From: an uncultured Verrucomicrobia subdivision 3 bacterium
GTDB taxonomy: Bacteria; Verrucomicrobiota; Verrucomicrobiia; Limisphaerales; UBA11358
DNA: 64,000 bases
Direction: 5' to 3'
Assembly: GCA_903865745.1 (NCBI GenBank)
Contig: CAIPKV010000032.1
Span: forward strand, 1 to 64,000
This document shows positions 19,201 through 28,400 of the stretch, piece after piece. Position 1 is the first letter of the stretch. Each line of letters starts with the position of its first letter. The translations under genes were made by a program, and so were the position numbers. A model generated the notes under the pieces. It ran no database searches, was not told the origin of the DNA, and saw nothing but the letters and a program-made list of their open reading frames with translations.

Positions 19201-19303
19201 CGGGCAGGCGGGAGAAGGCCAGCCCGAGGATGGTGGCCGCGGAAGTTTTCAGAAAATCACGCCGCGCCCAGTCGTTTGAAGAAAAATTGGATTCTTGTTT
19301 CAT
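16226..19303 (-). CDS. Tat-exported GH116-family glycosidase with inserted binding module
   Basis: The 1025-residue protein starts with a Tat-type leader (WARRDFLKTSAATILGLAF). The N-terminal GH116 domain (GMPIGGIGAGQLYLGGDG, LWHWDIFN) is followed at residues ~265-420 by an inserted module of the DUF4980/levanase-associated type (VFEDWNHENYDGWTVEG, YQGDVGGDTARVVNSHAT). The (alpha/alpha)6 catalytic part contains DGMIDHRGEFQAGQAVDGQ and NTLDAEWYGPVAWLSGLY. GH116 includes beta-glucosidases, beta-xylosidases and glucosylceramidase-like enzymes. It ends in a small beta-domain. It is flanked by repeat copies 4 and the degenerate copy at 19846, and by a partial duplicate of its own C-terminus. Confidence 0.87.
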   Translation of the reverse strand: MKQESNFSSNDWARRDFLKTSAATILGLAFSRLPAMAGPFSREDFDHLVPADKKLSPDWVKSLFARGTPEVLRGSELKYVGMPIGGIGAGQLYLGGDGRLWHWDIFNRSISTGAAHYAKPVTPSSPISQKFSLKLGDKGVSLDRNGFSDVSFRGEYPIGVVNYADANVPVTVKLEAFSPFIPLNTDDSSLPATLLQFTLRNTSAGPLEATLTGELENGVCLYHRKRSGVLKNSFVKSSGATMLVCAAEAEENSSQPARPDIVFEDWNHENYDGWTVEGTAFGSGPVKKSAIPSYQGDVGGDTARVVNSHATAPGDSIEAKDGATGKLVSHEFIIERNFIAAWIGGGKAKGDSKLGLSLVVDGKPVFTASGKDENSMALQSFEVAAYAGKTAHLEIIDDATSSWGNVGVGKITFTDSRGNAESIEKLSDFGTMSLALIGDADETSGEKSAAFSERLTGSLGQKLTLAAGESKTVTFVLAWHFPNLSIKNSFTDCGRYYATKFTSAQAVAAYVAGDFSRLEGQTKLWRDTWYDSTLPFWFLDRTFLNASILATSTSHRFANGRFYGWEGVGCCAGTCTHVWQYEQAMGRLFPELDILLRERADFNPAVSFKPDGMIDHRGEFQAGQAVDGQAGTLLRAYRDHQMSPDNAFLKRNYDSIKKAMQWLIKQDDNADGILEGAQHNTLDAEWYGPVAWLSGLYLASLRAVAEMAADMGDDSFAAECRTIAEAGSKNMVARLFDGEYFINLPDPKHLDAINSGTGCEIDQVMGQSWAFQAGLGRVLPAKETLSALKSLWRYNFSPDVGPYRAVYKPGRWYAMPGEAGLLMCTFPRRDWDYAQAKGKGADWAAGYFDECMNGFEHQVAGHMIWEGMLLEGLAIERAVHDRYNPARRNPWNEVECGDHYARSMASFGVFLAACGFEYHGPKQHIGFAPKLTPDNFKCAFTSAEGWGSFGQKVKSGRQKVEIILRWGSLKLKTIALESESANSAQVLQTGKSVAAELKREGKRVLITLENSAQISAGEKLEIVLT

Positions 19304-19419
19304 ATTTGATGGCTGGTGGTTTAGTCCAATAAACGAGTTGTTCCAAATTGAAACAGGCGACGGTTCCCTTGGTTTTATTCATATTTTGAAAAATGTGATT
19401 TTTATGCAAGGCTGTTTTC

Positions 19420-19845
19420 CGGTTTTTCGTCGGCAAAAATGTTCGCAAAATTTTTGAAGGTCGGCAAAACTCGATTTCCCTCTCGATTCGAGTGAACCAC
19501 CACCGGTTTTCCGGCGTGCCAAACTGTTGCCGGATGGACAGTGTCGCTCGCCAGCGCGATGGTCGGCAAATTCAATTTGCCCCAAGCAAAATAATTTCTG
19601 CCTTCTGCCTTCCTTCTTCTGCCGTTTGGCCAAAGCTGCCCCAGCCTCCCGCGTCAGCTTCGGCGCGAACCCGATATGTCTATTCGGGCCGTGATTTTCA
19701 AAACCGCATGCGGCGAGATACACGCCGTAGCTGGCCAAGCTGCGCGAATAATGGTCGCCGCATTCGATTTCATTCCATGGATTCCGGCGCGAAGCGCATA
19801 GCGATCATGTGCGGCGCGCTCAATCGCGAGACCTTCCATAACCAA
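19420..19845 (-). pseudogene. C-terminal remnant of a second GH116 gene
   Basis: Several short minus-strand frames reproduce the last ~150 codons of the neighbouring GH116 gene: [13 protein letters not shown], then after a frameshift [17 protein letters not shown] and [10 protein letters not shown], then degraded sequence. The intact gene reads EGLAIERAVHDRY, MASFGVFLAACGFEYHG and [10 protein letters not shown]. The remnant breaks off exactly where a degenerate cassette repeat begins (19846), so most of a second GH116 gene has been lost there. Confidence 0.75.
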
Positions 19846-19938
19846 CTGATAGAAAATTGGGTTCTTCGCTGTTTTCAGTGGAATTCATTAACAATCTTGT
19901 TATTTGCGGAGCCATTTACCCAACGCTGGATGGGTTAA
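19846..19938 (+). repeat. Degenerate, split cassette repeat
   Basis: CTGATAGAAAATTG at 19846 matches the repeat start. After about 50 unrelated bases, CATTTACCCAACGCTG followed by GATGGGTTAA matches its end. The two halves are separated by roughly 35 extra bases. Its left edge coincides with the break of the GH116 remnant. Confidence 0.5.
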
Positions 19939-19975
19939 CCCGTCTACAAATGACTGAGACTGTGCCAGGTGAAAT

Positions 19976-20009
19976 CCTCTCCCCGGGGGAGAGGAAACAG
20001 GTGAGGGTG
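19976..20009 (+). repeat. Dispersed CTCTCC/GGAGAG hairpin repeat
   Basis: CCTCTCCCCGGGGGAGAGG forms a perfect stem and is followed by a GGTGAGGGTG tail. The same arrangement occurs at 28685-28718. It is a common intergenic hairpin type in this group; its role is unknown. Confidence 0.55.
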
Positions 20010-20169
20010 GGCGTCAAACCATTTAGAACCATGAACGTCCGCGTCCCGAAGCAACCCGCCGCCATGTTTGGTTGTGTATTTTAGGGGAGGTATTAAAATC
20101 GGCACTCCAATGGATGATTGGCAATTCACCGTCCCACGGGTCCCATTCTATTCCACCGAAAACAGCGGG

Positions 20170-20222
20170 GAACCGAAAATTGCTTTTGATTTGTTTTCAT
20201 TTACATGACGCTGCGCGGGTAA
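20170..20222 (+). repeat. Cassette repeat copy 5
   Basis: The most divergent full-length copy in its left half (ACCGAAAATTGC, TTTTGATTTGTTTTCA) with a perfect right end (GACGCTGCGCGGGTAA). It lies 114 bp upstream of the GH106 start, here on the same strand as the gene. Confidence 0.8.
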
Positions 20223-20336
20223 ACTGATCTTTCCTGACAATCGGCATCAAGCGAGTGCTCTTTGCGCTTGCCACCATTTTTTAACCGCATAGTAGGCTTG
20301 AATTTCCCATTCGAGCAGGATTATATCCCTCCTTCC

Positions 20337-23300
20337 ATGAAAAATAAGTTATTCTTCGCGACTTTGTTGCTGATGCTGGCTGCGGTGAGTTCACCTGCGG
20401 CGCCGGTTGCAAACGATCCGCTGGTCGAAGCGTTTCAAAATCCACCCGCCGCAGCCCGGCCTAGGGTGTATTGGTGGTGGTTGGGGCGGGTGTCAAAAGA
20501 AAGCATCACCCGCGATCTGGAAGCGCTCAAGGCAAAGGGCATTGGCGGCATGGTGCTCTTTCAATGTGACGACGGCATATTGCCCGATGCGATCTTTGGA
20601 AAATCCAAACGGGTGTGGAGTCCGGAATGGACCGAAATGGTGCGTTTTGCCAGCTCTGAAGCCAGACGACTGGGGTTGGATTTCATTGTCAATTGCGCCG
20701 ACGGCTCGACAGGTTGCAGCGGCCCTTCAATCGACCTGGAGAACTCCGGACAGATTATCGCCAATTCCGGCATCCGCGTCAAAGGCGGCTCTCGCATCGA
20801 GGTCCAGCTTCCACAACCGGAAATCCGTGAGGGTTTTTATCGCGACGTGGCCGTGATTGCTTATCCAGTTCAAAGCAGCCTGGAGCAAAAGCCAAAACGG
20901 ATGATGAATGCCGCCACAGTGAAAGTCTCAAGCATGGAGGACTTTTACTATTTCGAAACGGAATACCTTTTTGATGGCGATATCAACACCATCTGGACCT
21001 CGAACGCCGGAAAACCGGGCGGAGAGTATATTGATCTGACCTTTCCTGAACCGTTCACCACGACAGGGGTGTTTATGATCCCCCGCAATGGCTGGACGCC
21101 AAGCGTGGTGGACGTGCAGGTGTCGGATGATGGAATGACCTACCGCAGCGTGGCCAAACTGGACGTGCCTCCAGACAAGCCCGTGACTCTCCCGGTCCCC
21201 GCAACCACCAGTCGCTGGTTCCGCATCGGGTTCCCCACCTCACAATCGAAGGATGGTCGCGTTGGCTTGGCGGAATTTCGCCTGCTGGCTCCCGGCGAGA
21301 ATGAGCAGGGGGCGGTGTCGCCATTCAAACATTTTGCCGAGCAGATCGGCAACTTTCCTCACAGCAAAGATGGCTTGCTGGCCATGGCCGAGGCGGGAAA
21401 TCTGCACGAAGGTGCCCCACCTGACCTTGCAGACACCGCAAAAGTACTCGATCTGACTTCCTGCATGGACGACACGGGCAAGTTGACTTGGAATGCCCCG
21501 GACGGAGAATGGGAAATCCTGCGTTTCGGCCGGACCAGTATCGGCTGGAGGTCACTAGCCGGAAACAATGGCAGCGGAAATCGTCACGCCGATTATTTGA
21601 ATTCCGAGGCCATCAGAAGGCATTTCACCAAGGATGTCGACCCGGTTCTGAAGGCCATTGGACAAGCCCATGATGTCGCCCTGACCGGCCTGCACGAGGA
21701 CAGTTTTGAAATGCCTTATAATAGGTGGACCGCCGCTTTTCCGGAGGAATTTAAAAAACGTCGCGGCTACGACTTGCTGCCCTGGCTTCCGGTGCTGACG
21801 GGACGCGTGGTGGAAAGCCAGGGTGCCAGCGAACGTTTTCTCTGGGACTACCGCCGCACCATTGCCGACCTTTATATCACGCACTGGGCAATGGCCCGGG
21901 AACTCTGTCACGAACGTGGCCTGAAATTTGAAAGCGAAGCCGCCGGGCCTTCCGCTTATTGCTTCGACGCACTGGCGCAGCTCGGACAGGTTGATGTTCC
22001 GATGGGAGAATTCTGGTCTGGCATATACCAGCCGGGCGTGCCGGTTGATGATCAGGGACGCGGCTGCTGGCCGGGAACCGTCTGTGAAACGATACGGCAA
22101 ACCGCCTCAGCCGCGCACATCTACGGCCGCCCGATTGTGGCTGCCGAGTCCTTCACCGGTTTCAGCCGGCCATTCGTGCTGGATCCATTCGACATCAAGG
22201 CGTTCGGCGACCGCGCTTACTGCGACGGGCTCAACCGCAATGTGATTCATCTGTGCATGACCCAGCCGATCGAGGAGATCAACGGCGAGCCCGTGGTCGT
22301 TCGCCTGCACGCCTTCGACTACAATCGCCGTACCACATGGTTTGAGAAATCACGGTTCTGGACCGATTATCTCGCGCGCTGTTCCGCCATGCTCCAGCAA
22401 GGCTGGCCGGTGGCGGACATCTGTTGTTTTATCGGCGAAGGCGCCCCCGCCCTCGTCCCCCAGCGTGAATTCATGGAACCCAAAATTCCCGACAACTATG
22501 ACTTTGATGCCTGCAATGCCGAGTCTCTCTTGAAAGCCAAAGTGAGGGATGGTCGCGTGTTCCTGCCGGGGGGCGGCAGCTATGCGGTGTTGACCCTGCC
22601 GCCGAGACAACGCGCCATGATACCGGCCCTGCTTCGGCATCTGCGTGATTTAGTGCGCGCCGGGGCAACTCTGTCAGGGCCAAAACCACAATACAGCCCG
22701 TCCCTGGCCGACCATGAACACGCGGATCGTGAAGTTCAAAATCTGGCCAACGAAATCTGGGGCCAGGCGGAAACGGCCTCTGGCGAGCATGCGTATGGCC
22801 GCGGCCGTGTGTTCTGGGGCAAACCCCTCGCCGAGGTGCTGACCGCCGTGTCTTGCCCGCCGGCATTTACAGCCGATGGAGCCCCCATACTGTTCATCCA
22901 GCGGCGCACGAAGGATGGCAACCTTTTCTTCCTCTCCAACCAGGCCAAAAAGGAAGTGAATTTCACCGGCAAATTTCGGGCACCCGACGGAACGGTTCCC
23001 GAATTATGGGATCCAGCCGCAGGCCACAGCACGGCCGTGGCGGTATATCGCAACCATGCTGGAGTAGTTGAAATGCCCATGCAACTGGATCCGCGGGGTT
23101 CGGTGTTCGTGGTGCTGCGCCCAGGCAAGGAGGGTATCCATCCCGTCGCCCTCCAATACCTCAGTCAAGCCGCAGACGATAAGAATATCAATAACTTGGA
23201 GATACAGAGCGCCACCTATGGCGTCCCCGGGGACGCAGCCCGGAACTGCATGGTGACCGAAAAAGTCGCCGCCGCAGTTTCCAATGGGGCGCTCAGTATC

Positions 23301-24056
23301 CGGGCATGGTTTTCTGATTTGGGCGTCGCCGACCCGGCACCCGGGATTGTAAAGACCCTGTCAGTGAAATACACGCTGGGTGGGAAAGAGCTTTCCGCCA
23401 CCGCGTCCGATGGGCAAACCATCGAAATTCAGGCCCCCTTCCCAGAATACCGGGTGGAAAAGATTGAAGAGAAAACCCGCTTGATTAGTTGGACACCGGG
23501 TGAATTCATATTTCAATACCTCTCCGGCAAGACCGAAACCGTGAAAATCCCTGCCGTGCCTGCGCCGCAGGACCTTTCCGTCGGCTGGGAGCTGACGTTC
23601 GAGAGTCTGGGGCGCAGTCTGGCCATGGAGAAACTGGTTTCCTGGACCACACTTCCCGAGGAGGAGCTCAAGTGCTACTCCGGCGCCGTGACTTATCGGA
23701 AACATTTCACTTGGAACGGCTCCGCTGCCCGGGTGGAGCTCGATCTGGGTCAATTAAAAAACATCGCGGAAGTCTCCTTGAATGGCAAACCAATCGGATT
23801 GCTTTGGATACCCCCTTTCCAGTTGGAAATTACCTCGGTATTGAAATCCGGTGACAATGAACTGGTGGTACGGATTACCAATCTGCTGGTCAACCGCATT
23901 ACCGGCGATTTCGCCCTGCCGGAGGAGAAACGCCATATTTTGGCCTTTGGCGCGATTGAATCGTACCGCGCCGGAGCGGAAAAGGACGGTTTACTGCCGT
24001 CGGGACTCTTCGGTCCGGTGACGCTGCGCACAGCCTTCGAAGCACAAATCAAATGA
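20337..24056 (+). CDS. Secreted GH106-type alpha-L-rhamnosidase
   Basis: The 1239-residue protein has a signal peptide (MKNKLFFATLLLMLAAVSS). It has the GH106 opening ARPRVYWWWLGRVSKESI, then LEALKAKGIGGMVLFQCDDG, and the catalytic region GLHEDSFEMPYNRWTAAFP with RRGYDLLPWLPVLTGR. An F5/8 type C-like sandwich (ETEYLFDGDINTIWTSN) is inserted at residues ~200-330. A C-terminal jelly-roll (VSLNGKPIGLLWIPPF) resembles GH2 sugar-binding domains, as usual in GH106. Such enzymes release L-rhamnose from pectin side chains or other polysaccharides. The ATG at 20337 fits the signal peptide; an upstream in-frame ATG is ignored. The gene stands alone between repeat copies 5 and 6. Confidence 0.85.
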   Translation: MKNKLFFATLLLMLAAVSSPAAPVANDPLVEAFQNPPAAARPRVYWWWLGRVSKESITRDLEALKAKGIGGMVLFQCDDGILPDAIFGKSKRVWSPEWTEMVRFASSEARRLGLDFIVNCADGSTGCSGPSIDLENSGQIIANSGIRVKGGSRIEVQLPQPEIREGFYRDVAVIAYPVQSSLEQKPKRMMNAATVKVSSMEDFYYFETEYLFDGDINTIWTSNAGKPGGEYIDLTFPEPFTTTGVFMIPRNGWTPSVVDVQVSDDGMTYRSVAKLDVPPDKPVTLPVPATTSRWFRIGFPTSQSKDGRVGLAEFRLLAPGENEQGAVSPFKHFAEQIGNFPHSKDGLLAMAEAGNLHEGAPPDLADTAKVLDLTSCMDDTGKLTWNAPDGEWEILRFGRTSIGWRSLAGNNGSGNRHADYLNSEAIRRHFTKDVDPVLKAIGQAHDVALTGLHEDSFEMPYNRWTAAFPEEFKKRRGYDLLPWLPVLTGRVVESQGASERFLWDYRRTIADLYITHWAMARELCHERGLKFESEAAGPSAYCFDALAQLGQVDVPMGEFWSGIYQPGVPVDDQGRGCWPGTVCETIRQTASAAHIYGRPIVAAESFTGFSRPFVLDPFDIKAFGDRAYCDGLNRNVIHLCMTQPIEEINGEPVVVRLHAFDYNRRTTWFEKSRFWTDYLARCSAMLQQGWPVADICCFIGEGAPALVPQREFMEPKIPDNYDFDACNAESLLKAKVRDGRVFLPGGGSYAVLTLPPRQRAMIPALLRHLRDLVRAGATLSGPKPQYSPSLADHEHADREVQNLANEIWGQAETASGEHAYGRGRVFWGKPLAEVLTAVSCPPAFTADGAPILFIQRRTKDGNLFFLSNQAKKEVNFTGKFRAPDGTVPELWDPAAGHSTAVAVYRNHAGVVEMPMQLDPRGSVFVVLRPGKEGIHPVALQYLSQAADDKNINNLEIQSATYGVPGDAARNCMVTEKVAAAVSNGALSIRAWFSDLGVADPAPGIVKTLSVKYTLGGKELSATASDGQTIEIQAPFPEYRVEKIEEKTRLISWTPGEFIFQYLSGKTETVKIPAVPAPQDLSVGWELTFESLGRSLAMEKLVSWTTLPEEELKCYSGAVTYRKHFTWNGSAARVELDLGQLKNIAEVSLNGKPIGLLWIPPFQLEITSVLKSGDNELVVRITNLLVNRITGDFALPEEKRHILAFGAIESYRAGAEKDGLLPSGLFGPVTLRTAFEAQIK

Positions 24057-24229
24057 TGAAAGAGGAACATGAGAAACTCCTGACCCCTCTTCCTTTTGAT
24101 TTCAATTATAAAGAAACTTATTATTGCACTATTGATCGGTGCGGGCGTGGTGCGTTTTGTGAATTGCGCCTTTTGGGGGCCATGTAACCAGGGCGCAACA
24201 ATCGCCGGACGCGGCACCACCGGCTTCAA

Positions 24230-24282
24230 CTGATAGGAAATTGCTTTCCTGCGCTTTCATTTACTTGATGCTGCGCGCGAAA
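24230..24282 (+). repeat. Cassette repeat copy 6
   Basis: Matches the consensus with a one-base deletion (GCTTTCCTGCGC) and an altered end (CTGCGCGCGAAA). It lies 174 bp after the GH106 stop. The deletion breaks any reading frame through the repeat. Confidence 0.85.
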
Positions 24283-24320
24283 GAAATAAACCGCCAGGGC
24301 GCTGAGGACGCCAAGAAACT

Positions 24321-24351
24321 AAAAAGCCCGGACACTACTCCGGGCCTTTTT
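24321..24351 (+). terminator. Bidirectional rho-independent terminator
   Basis: AAAAAGCCCGG, an 8-base loop, then CCGGGCCTTTTT form a strong stem with A and T tracts on either side. It lies 265 bp after GH106 and would end its transcript past repeat copy 6. Confidence 0.75.
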
Positions 24352-24548
24352 AACACACTTTTAAATTTTTTGGTCGGGGCAAAACTCCCAACAAAAATAC
24401 AATACCAGATGCCGGTTTTTTCGCATGTCACCAGTGCTGGGGACAGCCCGGAAACGGGCTTGTATAGTTAACAAACGCATCGGACCAATGCCCAAAGGTA
24501 ACTTCTCTGTTTGCGGTGCTGAGAATGCTGCATCATTCGCGCTTAGAG

Positions 24549-24705
24549 CATTTCCATTTTCATGGTGCGCTGTGCCGTCCACTGTCCGGCGCTTCCCTGT
24601 CTTCCGCCGGACAGCTTCTCTTCGGATTGAAATGGCGACTGGAAAGTCGCCCCAACCCGCAGGTTGGAAAGCCTGCGCTACACCATTACGGCAAATGCTC
24701 TGGCT
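24549..24705 (+). repeat. REP-like palindromic block, copy A
   Basis: Contains three hairpins: CTGTCCGGCG/CGCCGGACAG, GGCGACT/AGTCGCC and a CAACC-GCAGGTTG element. About 85 percent of the block recurs at 24787-24972 in direct orientation. It is noncoding. Confidence 0.7.
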
Positions 24706-24786
24706 TCCTCATAAAAAATCTTTGCAGAATGTGACGATGTTGGGAGATAGCACTGCAAAGAAGCCAGGACGCAAAGTGGACAGGGC

Positions 24787-24972
24787 ATTTCCATTTTTTC
24801 ATGGTGCGCTGTGCCTCCGCTGCGGTAGGGACGGTGCGCCGCGCCGTCCGCTGTCCGGCGCTTCCCCGTCTTCCGCCGGACAGCTTCTCTTCGGATTGAA
24901 ATGACGACTGGAAAGTCGTCCCCAACCCGCAGGTTGCAAAGCCTGCCCTACGTCATTACTGTAAACGCTCTA
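24787..24972 (+). repeat. REP-like palindromic block, copy B
   Basis: A second copy of the block at 24549, with an extra GC-rich insertion near 24812-24845 and a compensated stem (GACGACT/AGTCGTC instead of GGCGACT/AGTCGCC). The compensatory change supports a structured RNA or DNA hairpin. Confidence 0.7.
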
Positions 24973-25432
24973 GTCACTTCCCAAAACAGCTGCCTAATAA
25001 CCCCGCCAAAAATACTGCTTTCAACCCGATAAAAATTGGTTTTTACCAACAATCTGCGTTTGCTAAGAATACAAGCCCGGCCCGGAAAAATGAAAACCGA
25101 AGGCACAAAGTGGAAATCTGGCTTGGACTACGGATGTCCGTGTGCTGGGCACATAATGCAGGAATGAATGCGCAGCGCTGGTTTCAGCGAAACCTCCAAT
25201 GACTGGATACCGGGGCATGACCAGCGAGCGCGATCGGTATTAGCAGGAATAGTGCGCTTGCTTTTTTTTGCAGGCTAGGTAGATAAAGTGGAACATCAGC
25301 GTAACAACTTATGAAAAATGCATATTTTTCAGCCAGCAAGAATGCAAGCATCACGCTGCATTCGGCTTCATATTCCCTGTGGACTTGCCGGGCATAAGTA
25401 TTCCGTCACACTCAACCGCCTGCAATAGCTTT
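24973..25432. other. Gap upstream of GH2, nothing recognised
   Basis: AT-rich sequence holding no convincing gene. It should contain the GH2 promoter, but no clear -35/-10 pair was chosen. Confidence 0.4.
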
Positions 25433-28400
25433 ATGTTTAAATATATCATCGCAATCCTGATTGTCTGCTGCCACACGGGCATTCTTTTCGCCCAACAAGT
25501 CAAATTACCCAATGGAACTGGTTCGCCTGAATCCATCGGACTCGATCATGGCTGGCGGCTTTGGTTGGATGAAAGGGCAGAATGGAAAAACGACAAGCTT
25601 TATTTGCCGGACGAAGTTGATCTGGCAAAATTGCCCGCCAATCCGCCCACCGGCGGTTGGAAAGTATTAAGCGGTCAAGCCGGAATTCCCGTTACTTTGC
25701 CCGGCACGGTGGAAGAATACTATTGGGGCAAGCGTCCATTGCCGACCGCCAATCCTTCGAGGCCTGAAGACGTGGTAAATCTGTGTAGCCCTTACGTCGG
25801 CGTTTCATGGTGGTATCGGAATTTTATTCCGCCCGTGTTGAAGTCGGGTGAAAAGCTGATCCTTTCTTTTCCCGGCGCGCGTCTGCGCGCGGAAATTTAT
25901 GTCAATCAAAAGTTGGTTGGCTACAACCTCATTTCAGAAGTCCCCTTCACGGCGGACGTCACTGATGCCTTGATGCCGGGACAGTCAAACCAACTTGCCG
26001 TGCGCATTACCAATCCCGGTGGCACGTTCACTTGGGGCGATTTTGAATTGTATAAATGGGGAGACTACCAGTATCCGGTTTCCCACGGTTTCGGCGGCAT
26101 TGACGGCGGCGTGACGATGTCGGTTCATGCAGCGGTTGCGGTTGAAGATTTATATGTCGCCAATAATCCCGATCCGCGCACCGTCACGTTGAATGCCACG
26201 GTGGCTTCAACCGGCCGCGCCTATAAAGGCCCGCTGCTATTCACCATTTCGCGCGATGGAAAGAAAGTTTGGAGCGGCAAAATGGATGTCACTGTTTCCG
26301 CTGGAGGAGAAACCGTCGCTTCCAAGCAAGTTACCGTGCCGGACGCGGAACTTTGGGACATTGCCCAGCCGGTGTTGTATCAGGCAGGCGTCGGCATCAA
26401 ATCCATTCCGCACTCCGGTCGCGTGACGGATTTTGGTTTCCGCTGGTTCAATGCCGAAGGCATCGGAACCAATCCTCGATTGGTTTTGAATGGCCGCCGC
26501 ATTTTTGTCAGTTCCGCAATCTCCTGGGGCTATTGGGCGCCCAATGGATTGTTTCCTGACCAGGCGGCCGTCCAACGGGAGGTCGATGCCGTCCGTGCGC
26601 TGGGAATGAATTGCGTCCAGAATCACCGCCATTTTCCGAAAGCCGCCGTGCTGGATGGTTTTGATCAGGCGGGATTGCTGCGCTATTGCGAGCCGGGCGG
26701 AGGTTCCGACATTTGGGACGAATGTTCCGGCGGCGCCAATGCCAAATATCAAGGGCCGATTGTTCCGTCCGGCGTCGGCGGTGAGCCGGTCACTTTCGCC
26801 AATCGTTATGAACTGGCCAAATTATTGGCGATGATCAAGGCGTATCGTTCGCATCCGTCGGTCATTCTTTGGTCGCTCAATAATGAAACCGGCGGCGACA
26901 GCCGCAATCCAAAAATCTTTTACGCGATCCAGAAAGCCCATGAGCTTGATCCTTCGCGCATCATCGTGCTCAAATCCGGTTTCGGCCCGGAAGGAGAAAT
27001 CATGGGGCGTCCATACACCACCGAACTGGCTTATGGCGACTACGGCGATAATCCCGGTCGCCATGATTCCGGCTGGCATGATAACCATAATGAAGATGAC
27101 GCGGGAGTTTATCAGGACAGCCTTTACAAAAATCCGACCGACTATAAATGTTACTCCACAGACACCAATGGCATTGCCATGTGGGGGGAATTGGGCACCG
27201 CAAATTCTCCTGACGATGACGCCGCTACGGTAAAATGGTATCAAGACCACAACGTGCCCGGTTACAACCACACGGCGGCCGGGGCGCGTCTTGCCGCCTA
27301 TAACGCGTTTTTGGACAAGTATCAATTTCGGGCCGCCTTCCCGACGCCGGAAGCGCTCTTTCGCGCCGTGGGCGCGCGGCATTATTTTGCCGCCTCCCAC
27401 ATCATTGAAAATGCACGCATCTCGGACGCCAACGATTATATCGCGCTCACTGGCTGGGAATCCACCACCATTGATAATAATTCCGGCCTCGTTGATGCCC
27501 TGCGCCATCTGAAAGACGACCCGGCGTTGATACGTCAGGCAAATGCTCCAGAATTGCTGGTCGTTCGTCCGCGTCACTATGTGCTGGCCAAAGGCGATAC
27601 GGCCATCGTTGATACGTACGTCGTCAACGAACTGAATCTTCACGGCGCTTATGTGCTTCATTTCAGCGCTGCAATGGACGCCGCCAAAAATAAACCGTTC
27701 TACGAAACTTCATTTCCCGTCAACCTCACCGGCGGAGAAGTTTTTGGCGAATTGCTCAAAGACAACATTACTTTCGCCACACCGGCGGCGGGGCCGGTTA
27801 CGCTAAACGCTTTCCTTACAGCGTCGGGTGGTGATCAACCCGTCTTGACGCGAACCGAGCCACTCCATGTCATTGACCCGAATCCGGCGCCGCTTGCCGG
27901 TACGATTGCCTGCGTGGATACAGATGGGAAATTGATTCCAGCGCTCCAGCAGCAGTTTGGCATCACCGCCGTGCCGCTCGCCACGGCTCCCGACAAGGTT
28001 GATACGATTCTTGTTAGTTCCAGCAGCGCGCTCCGTTCCAAAGAAAATCCGCTGGATTTTAATTGGGAAAAATTTCTGCCGACCGTGCTCGACCGCGTTC
28101 GCGCAGGCAGCCGGCTGGTCCTTTTAGGCGTGGATGCCCAAGACCTGGGTTCGGCGGCGAAGGTGCTGGCGCAGCAGAATATTCTGACCTATTCGGGAAC
28201 CGCTGGCTTTGACGACACGCCCTGGATTGGCCACTGGTTTTTTGGCAGGAAGCATTGGCTGCTGGATGGCTTGCCTTCGGATTGCGTGTTCGACTGGCAA
28301 TATCAGGCAGCCGGAGGTGATGGTCTGGTCATGGACGCGCCCGGCATGGAAGCGGTTGTCGGCTATGGCAAAAATCCCGGTCCCGGTCTTGGTCTTGGTG

